A DNA stretch of 64,000 nt from Moraxellaceae bacterium (GCA_029237815.1 JAQZBP010000003.1:310001-374000), one strand, 5' to 3'; numbered from the stretch's first letter, positions 47,401-56,271 are shown. Notes: generated from the letters alone by a model not told the origin. A program made the numbers and translations.

Positions 47401-48208
47401 GGAGCGGCCCGAAAGGATTGGGCTGCCCGGCCGCGCCGCTCGCCAGCGCATCCAGGCGCGCCTGCAGAATCGAGAGACCGCCGTGGCAGCGCTCCTCCGC
47501 CCGGGCCGCCATGACCTTGACCACGAGCCATTCCTGGAACTGCTCCCGATCCCCCTGCGTATGGCCGAGGGAGTCGGACGATGCAGCCGCAGGCGCTGCA
47601 AAGGCCGCGGCGAGTTCCTTGAGGAAACGGGCGCGCAGGTCGTCGCGCTCCTTGCGGAGGCGGGTTGCCGCCTCAAAGAACAGACGCTGCTCGTCGCTGT
47701 TGTGGGCATGCTCTGCAGAGGCCAGCAGCAGCTCGTCGGCATCGCGGAAGAAGGGGCCGAGGGTGGACGCGCAAAAGCCCAGCACCTGCTGCCCGAGGCG
47801 CTCGAGCAATTCGCGCGCATCGGCAGACAGCTCGGGGCGAGGCGCCGGCGCAGCGCCGGCCGCCTCTAGCAGTCGGGACAAGGTAACCGGATCGGGATTG
47901 AAAAAGGAAACGCCGAAGAGATGGCCGTCGGCATGGGCGATACGGGCGCGTAGTTCCTGAGTCGAGGCGGACTCGCCCTCGCCGAGCAGCAGGCGCAGCA
48001 GGACGACTTCGCCACGACGAAGGGAGCGGCCCTCGCTGCCGCCACCGTCCAGCATCTCCACCAGGGCGCCGCCAGCGCAGATGTCCTTCATCTGGCAGGC
48101 ACGCTGGTTCATCCCGCGCGCGACCAGCAGCAGGTTCTTCTGCAGCGGCAGACGCGGATGGACGCGCAGCTCTGCCGGGGAGTCACCGGCGTGGGAATGA
48201 TCCGCCAT
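44480..48208 (-). CDS. PilZ/DUF1631/GGDEF/EAL multidomain protein
   Basis: A 1242-residue cytoplasmic protein. Residues about 12-120 resemble a PilZ c-di-GMP receptor domain (RVHPRLPLQKNLLLVARG, then KDICAGGALVEM in place of the D/NxSxxG motif). Residues about 140-780 look like DUF1631 (ERLGQQVLGFCASTLGPFF, QNNVLPRL). A degenerate GGDEF domain follows (RLQDDEFALLLED), so cyclase activity is unlikely. The EAL domain has EILLGM for EALLRW but keeps the key acids (SETAAI, DDFGAGHL, KIDGAFV), so phosphodiesterase activity is plausible. An AAGGAAGAAGG ribosome site precedes the ATG. Confidence 0.85.
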   Translation of the reverse strand: MADHSHAGDSPAELRVHPRLPLQKNLLLVARGMNQRACQMKDICAGGALVEMLDGGGSEGRSLRRGEVVLLRLLLGEGESASTQELRARIAHADGHLFGVSFFNPDPVTLSRLLEAAGAAPAPRPELSADARELLERLGQQVLGFCASTLGPFFRDADELLLASAEHAHNSDEQRLFFEAATRLRKERDDLRARFLKELAAAFAAPAAASSDSLGHTQGDREQFQEWLVVKVMAARAEERCHGGLSILQARLDALASGAAGQPNPFGPLPVCLAFQAVLARLQPAPAVEKLLYRSFEETVIERLPGLYDLLNSTLAQNNVLPRLATTPAPEVDAGTTDSGATGATTVAAVPAARVKPGGKPPPPRSATEFLERTGRPPAAVAAGSTGGGLDAVRQLLALHRQVSGSADVTMAGAATLPLEVAEASRVVTMLKAAHDGWKPALEKLAQHAGSPAAGSTLLAMQQFAESIVQHLVQGEQQGEAARDWFRRLELPLFYVLLTDAGFYRDREHPLRQILDRLTRLGLRDCPLAAGQRKSIDELVTRLAREFDSDRELFGTVLQELEPLAAWLEQSCRRNTERACLMAEGENRLAVARQRVQDALDARLAGKRVPQAVLTLLEAGWRDLLVTTGLREGEHSARWKEFTGVLDELLAIAADVHRHFDLRGLLRQLKAGMQEGADVNGRLQQQAVVELKQLLSGPQRLLGDVEWVQVLARKDEGDAGLERWLQKWLERTHRLQPGDWLELRHRGAGAECLRLAWRSGDGSRFLFVNRLGVKANSFSDRELATLMHAGNVLACDGERRSPVDDALEAAGYGLYERLAWQVTHDPLTGLANGAEFMRQVGRALDVAKRQRAHHVLACIRLDRFDDIHNTARAVAEELLRSVAHLLGKALAPRMMVARLQDDEFALLLEDCELGKAQQLFSMRLGELAAMRLNFEGEIYQLTASAGLVDITYTSDTPAQVLRAARDACAEARRHGGNRIQAYQPSNEERARRDGVVVWVAKLNEALEAERLALRCQRIQPLTAGAATGEQYEILLGMREDGGENLPPSEFVQAAERYNRMLAVDRWVVEHTLRWLKEHPAELERLGMVSINLSAHSLTEAQTLGFLLDRVLEHGIPPEKLCFEISETAAITHLADAVDLMQELRRIGCRFALDDFGAGHLSCHHLRHLPLDFLKIDGAFVRGMGSDAADDIMVRAIHALAHFFGLATMAENVEDEVVLQRLREVGVDHAQGYGIERPRWLET

Positions 48209-48379
48209 ACCTTCTTCCTTGCAGGCAAGTAGTTATTATTATGGGAAGGAATCGTAGTTCACCGGAAAAGCCTAGCGGCTACAAGCCACGGATTCCGTAA
48301 CGGGTACAGGAATAAATTCGGCGGGAACGCAGAAAAAACAAAACGCGCTGGCCTTTCGGCGAGCGCGTTGTGTCTTGTA

Positions 48380-48456
48380 TGGCGCAGCGGACGGGACTCG
48401 AACCCGCGACCCCCGGCGTGACAGGCCGGTATTCTAACCGACTGAACTACCGCTGC
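48380..48456 (-). tRNA. tRNA-Asp(GUC)
   Basis: Read on the minus strand from 48456: acceptor GCAGCGG, D-arm with AGTTCAGTCGGTTAGAA, anticodon loop CTGTCAC (anticodon GTC), T-loop GGTTCGAGTCC, acceptor CCGCTGC, discriminator G and encoded CCA. All stems pair. Confidence 0.96.
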
Positions 48457-48817
48457 TTGGTTATAGGGAGTTAGTTTGCGGAGTCAAAGGGAAATCCATG
48501 CTTTTTTTCACTGATATTTCAGACGCTTAATTTTCAGTCAATCGCCACGCCGGACCCGGCGCCCGACCGTGGCCGGCACCGCCAGTCCCGTGTATCCCGG
48601 GATCAGGTACGGGCTCGCGCTGACAAAAGACCGACTTCCCTATCGACAGTGTCCCGGTCCTCTCGTCCGCTCCGACCACCGTCGCCGAAAAGGACGTCGG
48701 CGCTGGCAAGACCCCGGGCCTGACGCCGCCAGGCGGGACAGTCGGCCGCCAGACAATCCCGGCGCGCGATTAGCGCGCCGTTATTCGCCCCCGGGGGCCA
48801 CCCCCGCCGCGGGCGGA
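48457..48817. other. Gene-free region between tRNA-Asp and the L,D-transpeptidase
   Basis: About 360 bases with no supported gene. A strong hairpin CGGCGCGC-GATTA-GCGCGCCG at 48760-48780 lies about 40 bases past the transpeptidase stop and may end that leftward transcript, though it has no T tract. Confidence 0.45.
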
Positions 48818-49294
48818 TTACCCGATGAGGACCGGCGTATACAGCGGTACGCGCTCGAACAGGTCGATGATGTCGGCATTGCGCATGCGGATGCAGCCGT
48901 GCGAGCGCGGCTCCCCCATGGGCTCCGTGTCGGGCGTACCGTGGATGTAGATGTAGCGGCGCATGCTGTCGCAATTGCCGAGGCGGTTGCGCCCGACCTC
49001 GGTCCCGGAAAGCCAGAGGATGCGCGTCAGGATCCAGTCACGCCCGGGGAACTGCGCCTGCAGCGCGGGCGTCCATATCTCGCCGGTGGGACGCCGCCCG
49101 CGGAATACCGCGCCGGCCGGGGCGCCGGCGCCGATCCTGGCCCGCACAACATGCGCGCCTCGCGGCGTCTGCTCGCTGCCCGACTGCTCGCCCGGCCCCT
49201 TCAGCGCCGTGGAGACGGCATACGCCTCCAGCGTATTTCCGTCCTCCACCAGGCGGAGGGTCTGTTCGGCAATCGAGACCTGCAGCGACTTCAT
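48818..49294 (-). CDS. L,D-transpeptidase (YkuD domain)
   Basis: A 158-residue protein that is almost only the YkuD catalytic domain, with the histidine motif IYIHGTPD and the catalytic site PRSHGCIRMRNADI. Such enzymes make 3-3 crosslinks or attach lipoprotein to peptidoglycan, normally in the periplasm. No signal peptide is visible from the ATG at 49294 (MKSLQVSIAEQTL), so location is unclear; some short YkuD proteins share this feature. Its start overlaps the LOG gene stop by four bases. Confidence 0.88.
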   Translation of the reverse strand: MKSLQVSIAEQTLRLVEDGNTLEAYAVSTALKGPGEQSGSEQTPRGAHVVRARIGAGAPAGAVFRGRRPTGEIWTPALQAQFPGRDWILTRILWLSGTEVGRNRLGNCDSMRRYIYIHGTPDTEPMGEPRSHGCIRMRNADIIDLFERVPLYTPVLIG

Positions 49295-49947
49295 TCCTGT
49301 TCCGACTCCACCATGCGCTGGTGATAGTAATCGATGATGATGCGCGCGCCCTCTTCCACACTGTCGACCACCTGGAAGAGGTCGAGGTCGCTCTCGCTGA
49401 TGCAGCCGTCGGCCAGCATCCTGGCGCGCAGCCAGTCGATCAGGCCGGCCCAGAACTCGCGACCGTAGAGGATGATGGGGAAAGGTTCGCTCTTGCCGGT
49501 CTGGATCAGCGTCAGCACCTCGAACATCTCGTCGAGCGTGCCATAGCCCCCGGGGAAAATCACGAAGGCGACGGCGTGCTTCATGAACATGAACTTGCGC
49601 ACGAAGAAGTAGCGGAAGTACAGGCTGATGTCCTGGTAGGGATTGGCGGCCTGCTCCATGGGCAGGGAGATATTTAGGCCGATGGAACGCGCACCCTGGT
49701 TGTGGGCGCCCTTGTTGGCGGCTTCCATGATGCCCGGCCCGCCGCCGGTGATGACGTTGACGCCACCCTGCGAGAGCAGCCGCCCCATTTTCTCCGCGGC
49801 CTGATAGTACGGGGACTCCGGCGGGAGACGCGCACTCCCGAAGAGGATGGCGGCATAGGACACCTTGATCAGGTGCTCGATGCCATCGACGATTTCCGAC
49901 TGTATGCGCAGCACACGCCACGCTTCCGGCATTTTCTTGTCAAACAT
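49291..49947 (-). CDS. LOG-family protein (TIGR00730-type Rossmann fold)
   Basis: A 218-residue protein with GGGPGIMEAANKGA and FPGGYGTLDEMFE, the signatures of LOG phosphoribohydrolases, which cleave cytokinin-like or other nucleoside monophosphates to base and ribose phosphate. The ATG at 49947 (MFDKKMPEAWRV) is chosen because the frame upstream has no family likeness. It is translationally coupled to the L,D-transpeptidase gene (ATGA overlap), although a link in function is not obvious. Confidence 0.88.
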   Translation of the reverse strand: MFDKKMPEAWRVLRIQSEIVDGIEHLIKVSYAAILFGSARLPPESPYYQAAEKMGRLLSQGGVNVITGGGPGIMEAANKGAHNQGARSIGLNISLPMEQAANPYQDISLYFRYFFVRKFMFMKHAVAFVIFPGGYGTLDEMFEVLTLIQTGKSEPFPIILYGREFWAGLIDWLRARMLADGCISESDLDLFQVVDSVEEGARIIIDYYHQRMVESEQE

Positions 49948-50095
49948 GACGACTCCGGTCTGCTCTTCTCGTTGTTTTCGACCCGAGTCTAGCAGCCGGC
50001 TCCGCCCGCCGTGTCGCAGGCGTGTCAGCAACGCGAACGACGGCACAACGCGCGGATGAAAGGTCGCAGGCGGATGCTCCATGCGGCAACAAAAA

Positions 50096-50117
50096 GGCCC
50101 GCGACGCGGGCCCTTCA
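50096..50117 (-). terminator. Hairpin downstream of the 82-residue gene
   Basis: GGCCCGC (50096-50102) pairs with GCGGGCC, closed by a three-base GAC loop; the minus strand then reads TTTTTGTTG. It probably ends the leftward transcript from the topA-side small genes. Confidence 0.7.
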
Positions 50118-50149
50118 GCAGGTGACACGAACGGCGCGCAGCGCCCCGC

Positions 50150-50398
50150 TCAATGCAGCAGGCGTGGCTCGTCCTCATCGACAGGCAGCGCAGCGGCGAG
50201 GCGCTGGGTGGCCTGCATGCCGGCCCCCATCATGGCCAGGGCGACCTCGCCGAGATGCGTGCCCAGCATGGCACGAACCTCCGGCGAGAAGCGCAGCGAC
50301 ACCAGTGGCTCGCCACTGCCCTCGCCCGTGTCGGTGCGGCGCAGGACCACCTCGCCTTCCTCGTTTTGCACCACTTCCAGATAATTTGCAGCAGACAT
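50150..50398 (-). CDS. Small conserved hypothetical protein
   Basis: An 82-residue acidic protein (MSAANYLEVVQNEEGEVVLRR, then EPLVSLRFSPEVRAML). No cysteine pair, membrane segment or catalytic motif is seen. It lies two genes downstream of topA in the same direction; Pseudomonas also carries a small gene between lexA-side genes and topA, and this may be its counterpart. Function is unknown. Smooth codon use and a clear terminator after it support a real gene. Confidence 0.65.
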   Translation of the reverse strand: MSAANYLEVVQNEEGEVVLRRTDTGEGSGEPLVSLRFSPEVRAMLGTHLGEVALAMMGAGMQATQRLAAALPVDEDEPRLLH

Positions 50399-50479
50399 GT
50401 CGGCCTCGGAAAACCTGTTAAGCCAGATTACCGGGATACATGGGGCCAGGGATCAGAAATTCAAACCGGCGCGCGGCCA

Positions 50480-51043
50480 TCACCACTCCGCCATCTCGCG
50501 ACGGAAGTCGCGGATGATGCCGGTGAGCTCCTGGTGCCAGCTGCGGATGGCCTGCAGGTCGGCGGCGGAGAGCGCCTCGTCGCTGGCGACATTGGTGACA
50601 CTGATGCTCCTGGCGCCTGCTGCCGCGTCGGCCTCTTCCGCGGCGAACGCCGGGACCACGTCCGGCGCGATCAGGCAGTCCTGGTGCGCACGCAACAGTT
50701 GTGCCAGCCAGGCATCATGCCGTTGCTCGAGCTGCTGCAGCACTGTGATCTCGGGCGACACCTGCCCCTTGGCGGCCATGGCGACGCGCAGGGCTTCGCT
50801 CGTCATCAGCGGGCCCTGCAGCTTGTAGAAGCGCACGAGCTCCTGCAGGAAGGCCAGGTAGGCGCCATGCAGGTGCAGGACGGCCGCCTCGCGACAGGAC
50901 AACGCTTCCGCTTCCCAGGCGAAGGCAGACTTCTCGGCCAGCAGCTCGTGCACGCGATCCAGCTGCAGCCGCGCGAAGTAGAGCTTCTGGTTGGTGCGTC
51001 CCTGGTTGGGACGCAGTTTGCCGGTGTCGATGGCGCCTTTCAT
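50480..51043 (-). CDS. DUF6586-like helical protein next to topA
   Basis: A 187-residue, mainly helical protein (RTNQKLYFARLQLDRVHELL, then REAAVLHLHGAYLAFLQELVRFYKL). The opening resembles the protein encoded beside topA in pseudomonads, which I know as DUF6586. No enzyme motif is seen. It follows topA with 43 bases between and is probably in the same transcript. Confidence 0.68.
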   Translation of the reverse strand: MKGAIDTGKLRPNQGRTNQKLYFARLQLDRVHELLAEKSAFAWEAEALSCREAAVLHLHGAYLAFLQELVRFYKLQGPLMTSEALRVAMAAKGQVSPEITVLQQLEQRHDAWLAQLLRAHQDCLIAPDVVPAFAAEEADAAAGARSISVTNVASDEALSAADLQAIRSWHQELTGIIRDFRREMAEW

Positions 51044-51067
51044 GCAAAAACCTCAACTGCACCTGTC

Positions 51068-51090
51068 GGTCGGGCTGACGCCCGCCCTAC
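51068..51090 (-). repeat. GTAG-headed palindromic (REP-like) element on the topA stop codon
   Basis: On the minus strand GTAG (51090-51087) includes the TAG stop of topA and is followed by GGCGGGCGTCAGCCCGACC. It is the best match to the element at the putA stop (20 of 23 positions). The same head-plus-palindrome layout and the same position on a stop codon argue against chance. Confidence 0.55.
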
Positions 51091-53717
51091 TTCTTGGCGG
51101 GTGTCTCGACCCACTTGTCATTGCGGAAGAAGGCCTGCCAACCGGTGGGCTTGCCGTCCTTCTCCGTCACCACGAACTGCTCGCGGCTCTTGCGACTGAA
51201 GCGTAGCACGCTCTTGTTGCCCTCCTTGTCCGCAACCGGCGCCTGGAGCAGGTACTGGTGCTTGGGGTCGAGCTTTTCGCCCACGCTCTTCAGTTCCTCG
51301 ATCGTCGGCGCACGTGTCTCGCGATGCTTGGGGAACTGGCTTGCCGCCAGGAAAAGACCGGCGGCGCCATCGCGCAGCAGGAAGAAGTCATCCGACTTTT
51401 CGCACTTCAGGTGCGGCATCGGGATGGGATCGGCCTTGGGTGGCGCCGCCTCGCCGTTGCGCAGCAGCTTGCGGGTGTTGCCGCATTCGCTGTTGGTGCA
51501 ACCGAAATACTTGCCGAAGCGGCCGGTCTTCAGCTGCATGTCGGAGCCGCACTTGTCGCATTCGATCAGCGGGCCTTCATAACCCTTGATGCGATAGTTG
51601 CCCTTCTCGATCTCGTAGCCGCTGCAGTCCGGATTGTTGCCGCAGACGTGCAGCTTGCGGTGCTCGTCGATCAGGTAGCTGTCCATGGCTGTGCTGCACT
51701 TCGGGCAGCGACGACGCGCCAGCAGCTGGCGGGATTCGCTTTCCTCGTCGTTCTCGTCGAGCGCGACGATCTCGCCGCCCGGCACCAGGTTGATGGTGCC
51801 CTTGCAGCGTTCCTTGGGCGGCAACCCATAGCCGGAGCAGCCCAGGAACACGCCGGTGCTCGCCGTGCGGATCTGCATGGGACGGCTGCACTGCGGGCAG
51901 GGAATGTCGGTGGTCACCGGCTGGTTGCGGCGCATGCCGTCATCCTCGCCGGCTTTCTCCAGTCGCTTCCGGAAGCCCTTGTAGAAATCGTTGAGGACCT
52001 TCTTCCACTCCAGCGAACCTTCGGCCACCTTGTCGAGCTCCGCCTCGAGCTCGGCGGTGAAGGCGTAGTCCATCAGGTCGTCGAAGTTTTCCGTGAGGCG
52101 GTCGGTGACGATGTCGCCCATCTTCTCGGCATAGAGGCGGCGTGCCTCCAGCTTCACATAGCCGCGCTCCTGGATGGTGGAAATGATGGCGGCATACGTG
52201 GAGGGACGGCCGATGCCGCGCTTTTCCAGCTCGCGCACGAGCGTGGCTTCCGTGAAACGTGCCGGCGGCTTGGTGAAGTGCTGGCTGGGATCGAGCTTCT
52301 TCAGCGCGAGCACCTCGCCCACCTTCACATCGGGCAGCACCACGTCTTCCTTGTCCTTCTGCGCCGGCACCATCACTTTCGTGAAGCCGTCGAACTTGAG
52401 GATGCGGCCGCGCGTGCGCAGCTCGAAACGGTCGGCGCTGACGCTGATGCTGGAGGACAGGTATTCCGCGTCCGGCATCTGGCAGGCGACGAATTGCCGC
52501 CAGATCAGCTCGTAGAGGCGCTCGGCGTCGCGCTCGAGACCGGCCAGTTCGCCCGGCTTCGCATTGACGTCGGAGGGACGGATGGCCTCGTGGGCCTCCT
52601 GCGCGCCTTCCTTGCTGGAATAGAAATTCGGCTTCTCCGGCAGGTACTTCTTGCCGAACTCGCCCTCGATGAAGGCGCGCACCATGGCGATGGCGTCCTG
52701 GCTCAGGTTGGTCGAGTCGGTACGCATGTAGGTGATGTGGCCGGCTTCGTAGAGTCGCTGCGCCAGCGTCATGGTCTTCTTCACGCTGAAGCCAAGGCGC
52801 GTACTCGCCGCCTGCTGCAGCGTGGAGGTGATGAAGGGCGCGTTGGGACGCGTGCGCGTCGGCTTGTCCTCGCGCTTGGCGACCTTGTACTCGGCCTTTT
52901 CCAGCAGCGTCAGCGCGGCGTCGGCCTGCTGCCTGCTGGTCGGGCGGAAGGCGGCGTCACCGTCGCGGGTCACTTCCAGGCGCAGGCCTTCTTTCTTGGC
53001 CGTCAGCGTGTCGGCATGGATTTCCCAGAACTCTTCCGGAATGAAGGCGCGGATCTCGCGCTCGCGCTCGACAACAAGACGCACCGCCACCGACTGCACA
53101 CGGCCGGCGGAAAGGCCACGGGCAATCTTCTCCCACAGCAGCGGCGAGACCATATAGCCCACGACGCGGTCGAGGAAACGGCGCGCCTGTTGTGCGTTGA
53201 CGCGCGCCATGTTGAGCACGCCGGGCTGCTTGAAGGCCTCGGTGATGGCGTTCTTGGTGATCTCGTTGAACACCACGCGCTTGAAGCGGCTGTCGTCGCC
53301 GCCGATGACCTCGCGCAGGTGCCAGGCGATAGCTTCCCCCTCGCGGTCCAAGTCGGTGGCCAGATAGATGGTGTCGGCATCCTTGGCGAGCTTCTTCAGC
53401 TCGTCGATGACCTTTTCCTTGCCGGGCAGGATCTCGTAGTGGGCCTTCCAGTCCTTCTCCGGGTCGACGCCCATGCGCGCCACCAGCGCGCTCTTGCCGC
53501 GGCTCTCCTTCTGCAGGGCCTTGGCCTCGGGCGACAGCTTGCGGGTAGCGGCGGCGGCGCGGGCGCGCTCGGCCGGGTCGACCTTGTTGCCGGACCCGCT
53601 CACGGGCAGGTCGCGGACGTGGCCGACGGAGGACTTCACCACGAAATCCTTGCCGAGGTACTTGTTGATCGTCTTGGCCTTGGCCGGCGACTCGACGATG
53701 ACCAGCGATTTACCCAT
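51087..53717 (-). CDS. topA: DNA topoisomerase I
   Basis: An 876-residue type IA topoisomerase that relaxes negative supercoils. The Toprim domain opens with [14 protein letters not shown] and holds [10 protein letters not shown]. The active-site tyrosine is Tyr330 in [13 protein letters not shown]. Three C-terminal zinc-ribbon units follow: CPQCSRPM with [20 protein letters not shown] with CGNNPDC, and CDKCGSDM with CTNSEC. These are followed by the zinc-free C-terminal repeats. Length is close to E. coli TopA (865). A good promoter lies upstream at 53774-53802. Confidence 0.97.
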   Translation of the reverse strand: MGKSLVIVESPAKAKTINKYLGKDFVVKSSVGHVRDLPVSGSGNKVDPAERARAAAATRKLSPEAKALQKESRGKSALVARMGVDPEKDWKAHYEILPGKEKVIDELKKLAKDADTIYLATDLDREGEAIAWHLREVIGGDDSRFKRVVFNEITKNAITEAFKQPGVLNMARVNAQQARRFLDRVVGYMVSPLLWEKIARGLSAGRVQSVAVRLVVEREREIRAFIPEEFWEIHADTLTAKKEGLRLEVTRDGDAAFRPTSRQQADAALTLLEKAEYKVAKREDKPTRTRPNAPFITSTLQQAASTRLGFSVKKTMTLAQRLYEAGHITYMRTDSTNLSQDAIAMVRAFIEGEFGKKYLPEKPNFYSSKEGAQEAHEAIRPSDVNAKPGELAGLERDAERLYELIWRQFVACQMPDAEYLSSSISVSADRFELRTRGRILKFDGFTKVMVPAQKDKEDVVLPDVKVGEVLALKKLDPSQHFTKPPARFTEATLVRELEKRGIGRPSTYAAIISTIQERGYVKLEARRLYAEKMGDIVTDRLTENFDDLMDYAFTAELEAELDKVAEGSLEWKKVLNDFYKGFRKRLEKAGEDDGMRRNQPVTTDIPCPQCSRPMQIRTASTGVFLGCSGYGLPPKERCKGTINLVPGGEIVALDENDEESESRQLLARRRCPKCSTAMDSYLIDEHRKLHVCGNNPDCSGYEIEKGNYRIKGYEGPLIECDKCGSDMQLKTGRFGKYFGCTNSECGNTRKLLRNGEAAPPKADPIPMPHLKCEKSDDFFLLRDGAAGLFLAASQFPKHRETRAPTIEELKSVGEKLDPKHQYLLQAPVADKEGNKSVLRFSRKSREQFVVTEKDGKPTGWQAFFRNDKWVETPAKK

Positions 53718-53773
53718 GAGAATTCACAGCCAGTGGAGGGAAAAGACGGCCGAGCCCGGCCAAAGAGTCGGCA

Positions 53774-53802
53774 TATATAAGAGGCAGGACAGGCGGGGTC
53801 AA
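53774..53802 (-). promoter_or_regulatory. Sigma-70 promoter of topA
   Basis: On the minus strand TTGACC (53802-53797), a 17-base spacer and TATATA (53779-53774) form a good sigma-70 promoter about 57 bases upstream of the topA start codon. Confidence 0.6.
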
Positions 53803-53863
53803 GCCGGACGTCCTGCCGCCACTCCGCGCAGGGCACTGGAGTGGACAGGACAAGCAACTGAAT

Positions 53864-54319
53864 TCACTGCAGTTTCTGACGCAGTTGCTGGAGCAGCAAA
53901 TACAGCGCGGGCAGGGCCTCGGGATTCGCGCCCTCGGTCCACCACAGGCTCACCGAGTTGGCGCGGGTTTCCAGGGCCAGCAGAGCATCCGCCTCGGGCG
54001 GCAGCGCCAAGCCGGCCCAGGCGGCCGGCTGCCCCGCACGCACTTCCCAGGTGCCATCCGCGCGGCGCTCGGCCCGGAAATAGGGAAGGCCCTTTTCGTC
54101 CTCACCCAGCAGCAGTGCGTAGCAGGCCAGCAGGCCACCGGCGGGCCGCTCGCCGTGATACCACTCCGGCGGAGCCAGCAGGCGCGGCTGCAGGCCGAGC
54201 TTCCGGGCTTCGGCACGCAGGGCCATCAGGCGATTCTCGCGGGGGTTGGGCCGGAGCAGCATGAGCTGCCCGACCACGAAAGCGACAACGATCAGCAGCG
54301 CGAGCGCAAACGTGCTCAC
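53864..54319 (-). CDS. Hypothetical membrane-anchored protein
   Basis: A 151-residue protein that starts with GTG at 54319, overlapping the stop of the upstream gene by four bases (GTGA). One N-terminal membrane helix (residues 3-22, FALALLIVVAFVVGQLMLL) is followed by a soluble domain (EWYHGERPAGGLLACYALLL, ALPALYLLLQQLRQKL). I do not recognise the family. Coupling suggests it works with the DUF6901-like protein before it. Confidence 0.68.
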   Translation of the reverse strand: MSTFALALLIVVAFVVGQLMLLRPNPRENRLMALRAEARKLGLQPRLLAPPEWYHGERPAGGLLACYALLLGEDEKGLPYFRAERRADGTWEVRAGQPAAWAGLALPPEADALLALETRANSVSLWWTEGANPEALPALYLLLQQLRQKLQ

Positions 54320-55008
54320 GAACCGGCGCTGTCGGCGGGGAAGAAGATCGGCTTGACCTTGGCGAGCTGCGCATCGAGCGAAGAGGACACGCTGGAGGAC
54401 AGCGTGAAGAAGCTGAGCAACGCCTTCGAGTTGGCGTCGTTCTGGAAGGCCGTGACGGTGCGCTGCCAGAAGGCATGGTTCACCAGCTGCAACTGCTCGT
54501 TGGTCTTCACGAGGCCCTTGAGCTCCCAGTCCGGCGTACCGCCCTCGCGGGCGATGAAGTACTGGCGCATCAGGTACATGGAAGCCGAGCGGGTGATGAA
54601 TTCATGCGGCGACGCGAACGGCAGGTGCATGCGGGCATTGGCCTTGAGCGCACCGAACACCGGACAGGCGCTGGTGGCCATGATCAGGCCCATCAACGCA
54701 CGCACGCCCTCCTCCAGGCCGACGCGCTTCACGTACTCGCGCTCCGGCGTGACCACGCGCACATGCGCCTTGGTATGCGAAGGCAGCTTCTGGAAGTCGC
54801 GGGCCACCTTGTCGAGGTCGAGTGCAGCGGGGCAATGCGAGTGCTCGGCCTTGCTGAGCGGGCAATTGCTGCACTGGTTGTTGCCAAGCAGGGTCCAGTC
54901 GGGCGTGCCGGCGGGAATCTTTTTCGGATCGTAAGGCCGATCCAGGTCGACGCTGAACTTGAGTTCCAGGCCGTCATCAAAGGTGAAGTAATAATGGATG
55001 CTGTTCAT
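54316..55008 (-). CDS. DUF6901-like conserved protein with CxxC-type cysteines
   Basis: A 230-residue soluble protein that opens FTFDDGLELKFSVDLDRP and carries a cysteine cluster (NNQCSNCPLSKAEHSHCPAA) plus a SACPVF segment, which could bind metal. I recall this pattern from the family DUF6901, whose role is unknown; the name is from memory. Later helices include RSASMYLMRQYFIA. It overlaps the next gene by four bases and is oriented like topA. Confidence 0.7.
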   Translation of the reverse strand: MNSIHYYFTFDDGLELKFSVDLDRPYDPKKIPAGTPDWTLLGNNQCSNCPLSKAEHSHCPAALDLDKVARDFQKLPSHTKAHVRVVTPEREYVKRVGLEEGVRALMGLIMATSACPVFGALKANARMHLPFASPHEFITRSASMYLMRQYFIAREGGTPDWELKGLVKTNEQLQLVNHAFWQRTVTAFQNDANSKALLSFFTLSSSVSSSLDAQLAKVKPIFFPADSAGS

Positions 55009-55285
55009 TTTTTTCTGTCGAAGGCCGCAGCCGCGGCAATGTGTTCCATTCAGGTTCCGGCCGGAAAGTCCGGAGCCGGCAGGGCCCCTACGTTAAAGGA
55101 TGGGGCCAGCAAATATCCATAGGCCCGCCACACATTGCTTCCCAGGGCTATGACTGTGACGGCGGGACCCATGGACACCTGCTGAGGAGCTTCAGGTAGC
55201 AAAGCGCAGGCCACTCCCGCGGCACTACCTCCAAAGGAAGTGTCGCTCAGCAGCCCTTCCGCCTGGAACTGCCTCGAATGACGAT

Positions 55286-56104
55286 TTATTCGAGGATTTC
55301 CACCCGGTCACCTATCCGCAGCCGTGCGCCGGCGCCAGTCCGGCTGACGATGACGTTCTGGCCAAAATACGTTTTGCCGTCGGCGCGGGCGCGATAGCTG
55401 CGCAGAATCGTCAGAATCTGACTGTTCTTGACGGCGGTATCGGGGTCGATGGAAGGGATCACGCAGCGCGAGCAGGGCTTCACCACCGACAGCTCCACCG
55501 CGCCGATGCGCAGACGGCGCCAGCCGTCCTCGGCATGCGGCGGGCAGGCGCCGGCCACCACGAGATTGGGCCGGAAACGGCGCCAGTCGACCCCCCGCTC
55601 TCCTGCTGCCTGCAACCGGCCATTCAGATGGTCCAGCGAAGACTGCGTGGCGAGCAGCAGGGGAAAGCCATCCGAAAAAGCGGTGCGATGACCGGGACCC
55701 GCGTACTGCGGATCGACCGGACGCACCGCCTGCTCCGGCATGAACACCAGCCGCACCGCCATGCCCAGGAACTCGCTGCACCAGGCATCGGCCTCGGCAG
55801 TGGTGGCCTGGGCATCGACGCGGTCATTCCATACGATGGCGGCAACCGGCACGGCCGCCGCGCAAGGCGCCACCAGGAGATCCGGCATGCCGGGGGCGGC
55901 CAGATGGAGCATGCCCTCCGCCATCACGACCGCCGACACGAGACAGAGGCGCGGGTGCGTGCGCTGCGTGATGAAGTGGCCGGTCGTGTCCACCAGCATC
56001 CAGCACCGGTCCCATTCCGGCCCCAGCGTCGTGAGCGGAAGCACCTGCACATTGACCGCGCGGGCCGACTTGAGGGGATGGATGGCGAGCTCGCCGATAT
56101 GCAT
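55286..56104 (-). CDS. MOSC domain protein (YcbX/mARC-like)
   Basis: A 272-residue protein with an N-terminal MOSC beta-barrel domain (IGELAIHPLKSARAVNVQ) and a C-terminal MOSC domain with the conserved cysteine in KPCSRCVIPSIDPDT. E. coli YcbX, the likely relative, reduces N-hydroxylated compounds with a molybdenum cofactor; YcbX has an extra ferredoxin domain that is absent here, as it is in mARC. The ATG at 56104 gives the family N-terminus; the frame extends upstream without likeness. It is divergent from lexA. Confidence 0.85.
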   Translation of the reverse strand: MHIGELAIHPLKSARAVNVQVLPLTTLGPEWDRCWMLVDTTGHFITQRTHPRLCLVSAVVMAEGMLHLAAPGMPDLLVAPCAAAVPVAAIVWNDRVDAQATTAEADAWCSEFLGMAVRLVFMPEQAVRPVDPQYAGPGHRTAFSDGFPLLLATQSSLDHLNGRLQAAGERGVDWRRFRPNLVVAGACPPHAEDGWRRLRIGAVELSVVKPCSRCVIPSIDPDTAVKNSQILTILRSYRARADGKTYFGQNVIVSRTGAGARLRIGDRVEILE

Positions 56105-56198
56105 GGAAGTGTCCGTCGCCACATCTGGAAGCCGCGATTCTAGCCGCGGGCGTCGCTTTTCCGCTGGTCCGGATGAGGGGCTGAACATATTTACAGGA

Positions 56199-56214
56199 CT
56201 GTACACATGGACAG
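56199..56214. promoter_or_regulatory. LexA binding site (SOS box)
   Basis: A 16-base CTGT-N8-ACAG palindrome (CTGTACACATGGACAG) sits 58 bases before the lexA start, within a larger ACTGT...ACAGT palindrome. This is the classical gammaproteobacterial LexA operator, supporting lexA autoregulation. Confidence 0.9.
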
Positions 56215-56271
56215 TGCCCGTGCTAGCGTGTCGACATCACCTGCTTTGTCCCTGATTGCGAGGAAAGCGCA

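Noticed and set aside
45287-47869. A plus-strand open frame of 860 codons opposite the PilZ/GGDEF/EAL gene
   Set aside because: Shadow frame; the minus-strand protein explains the region fully.
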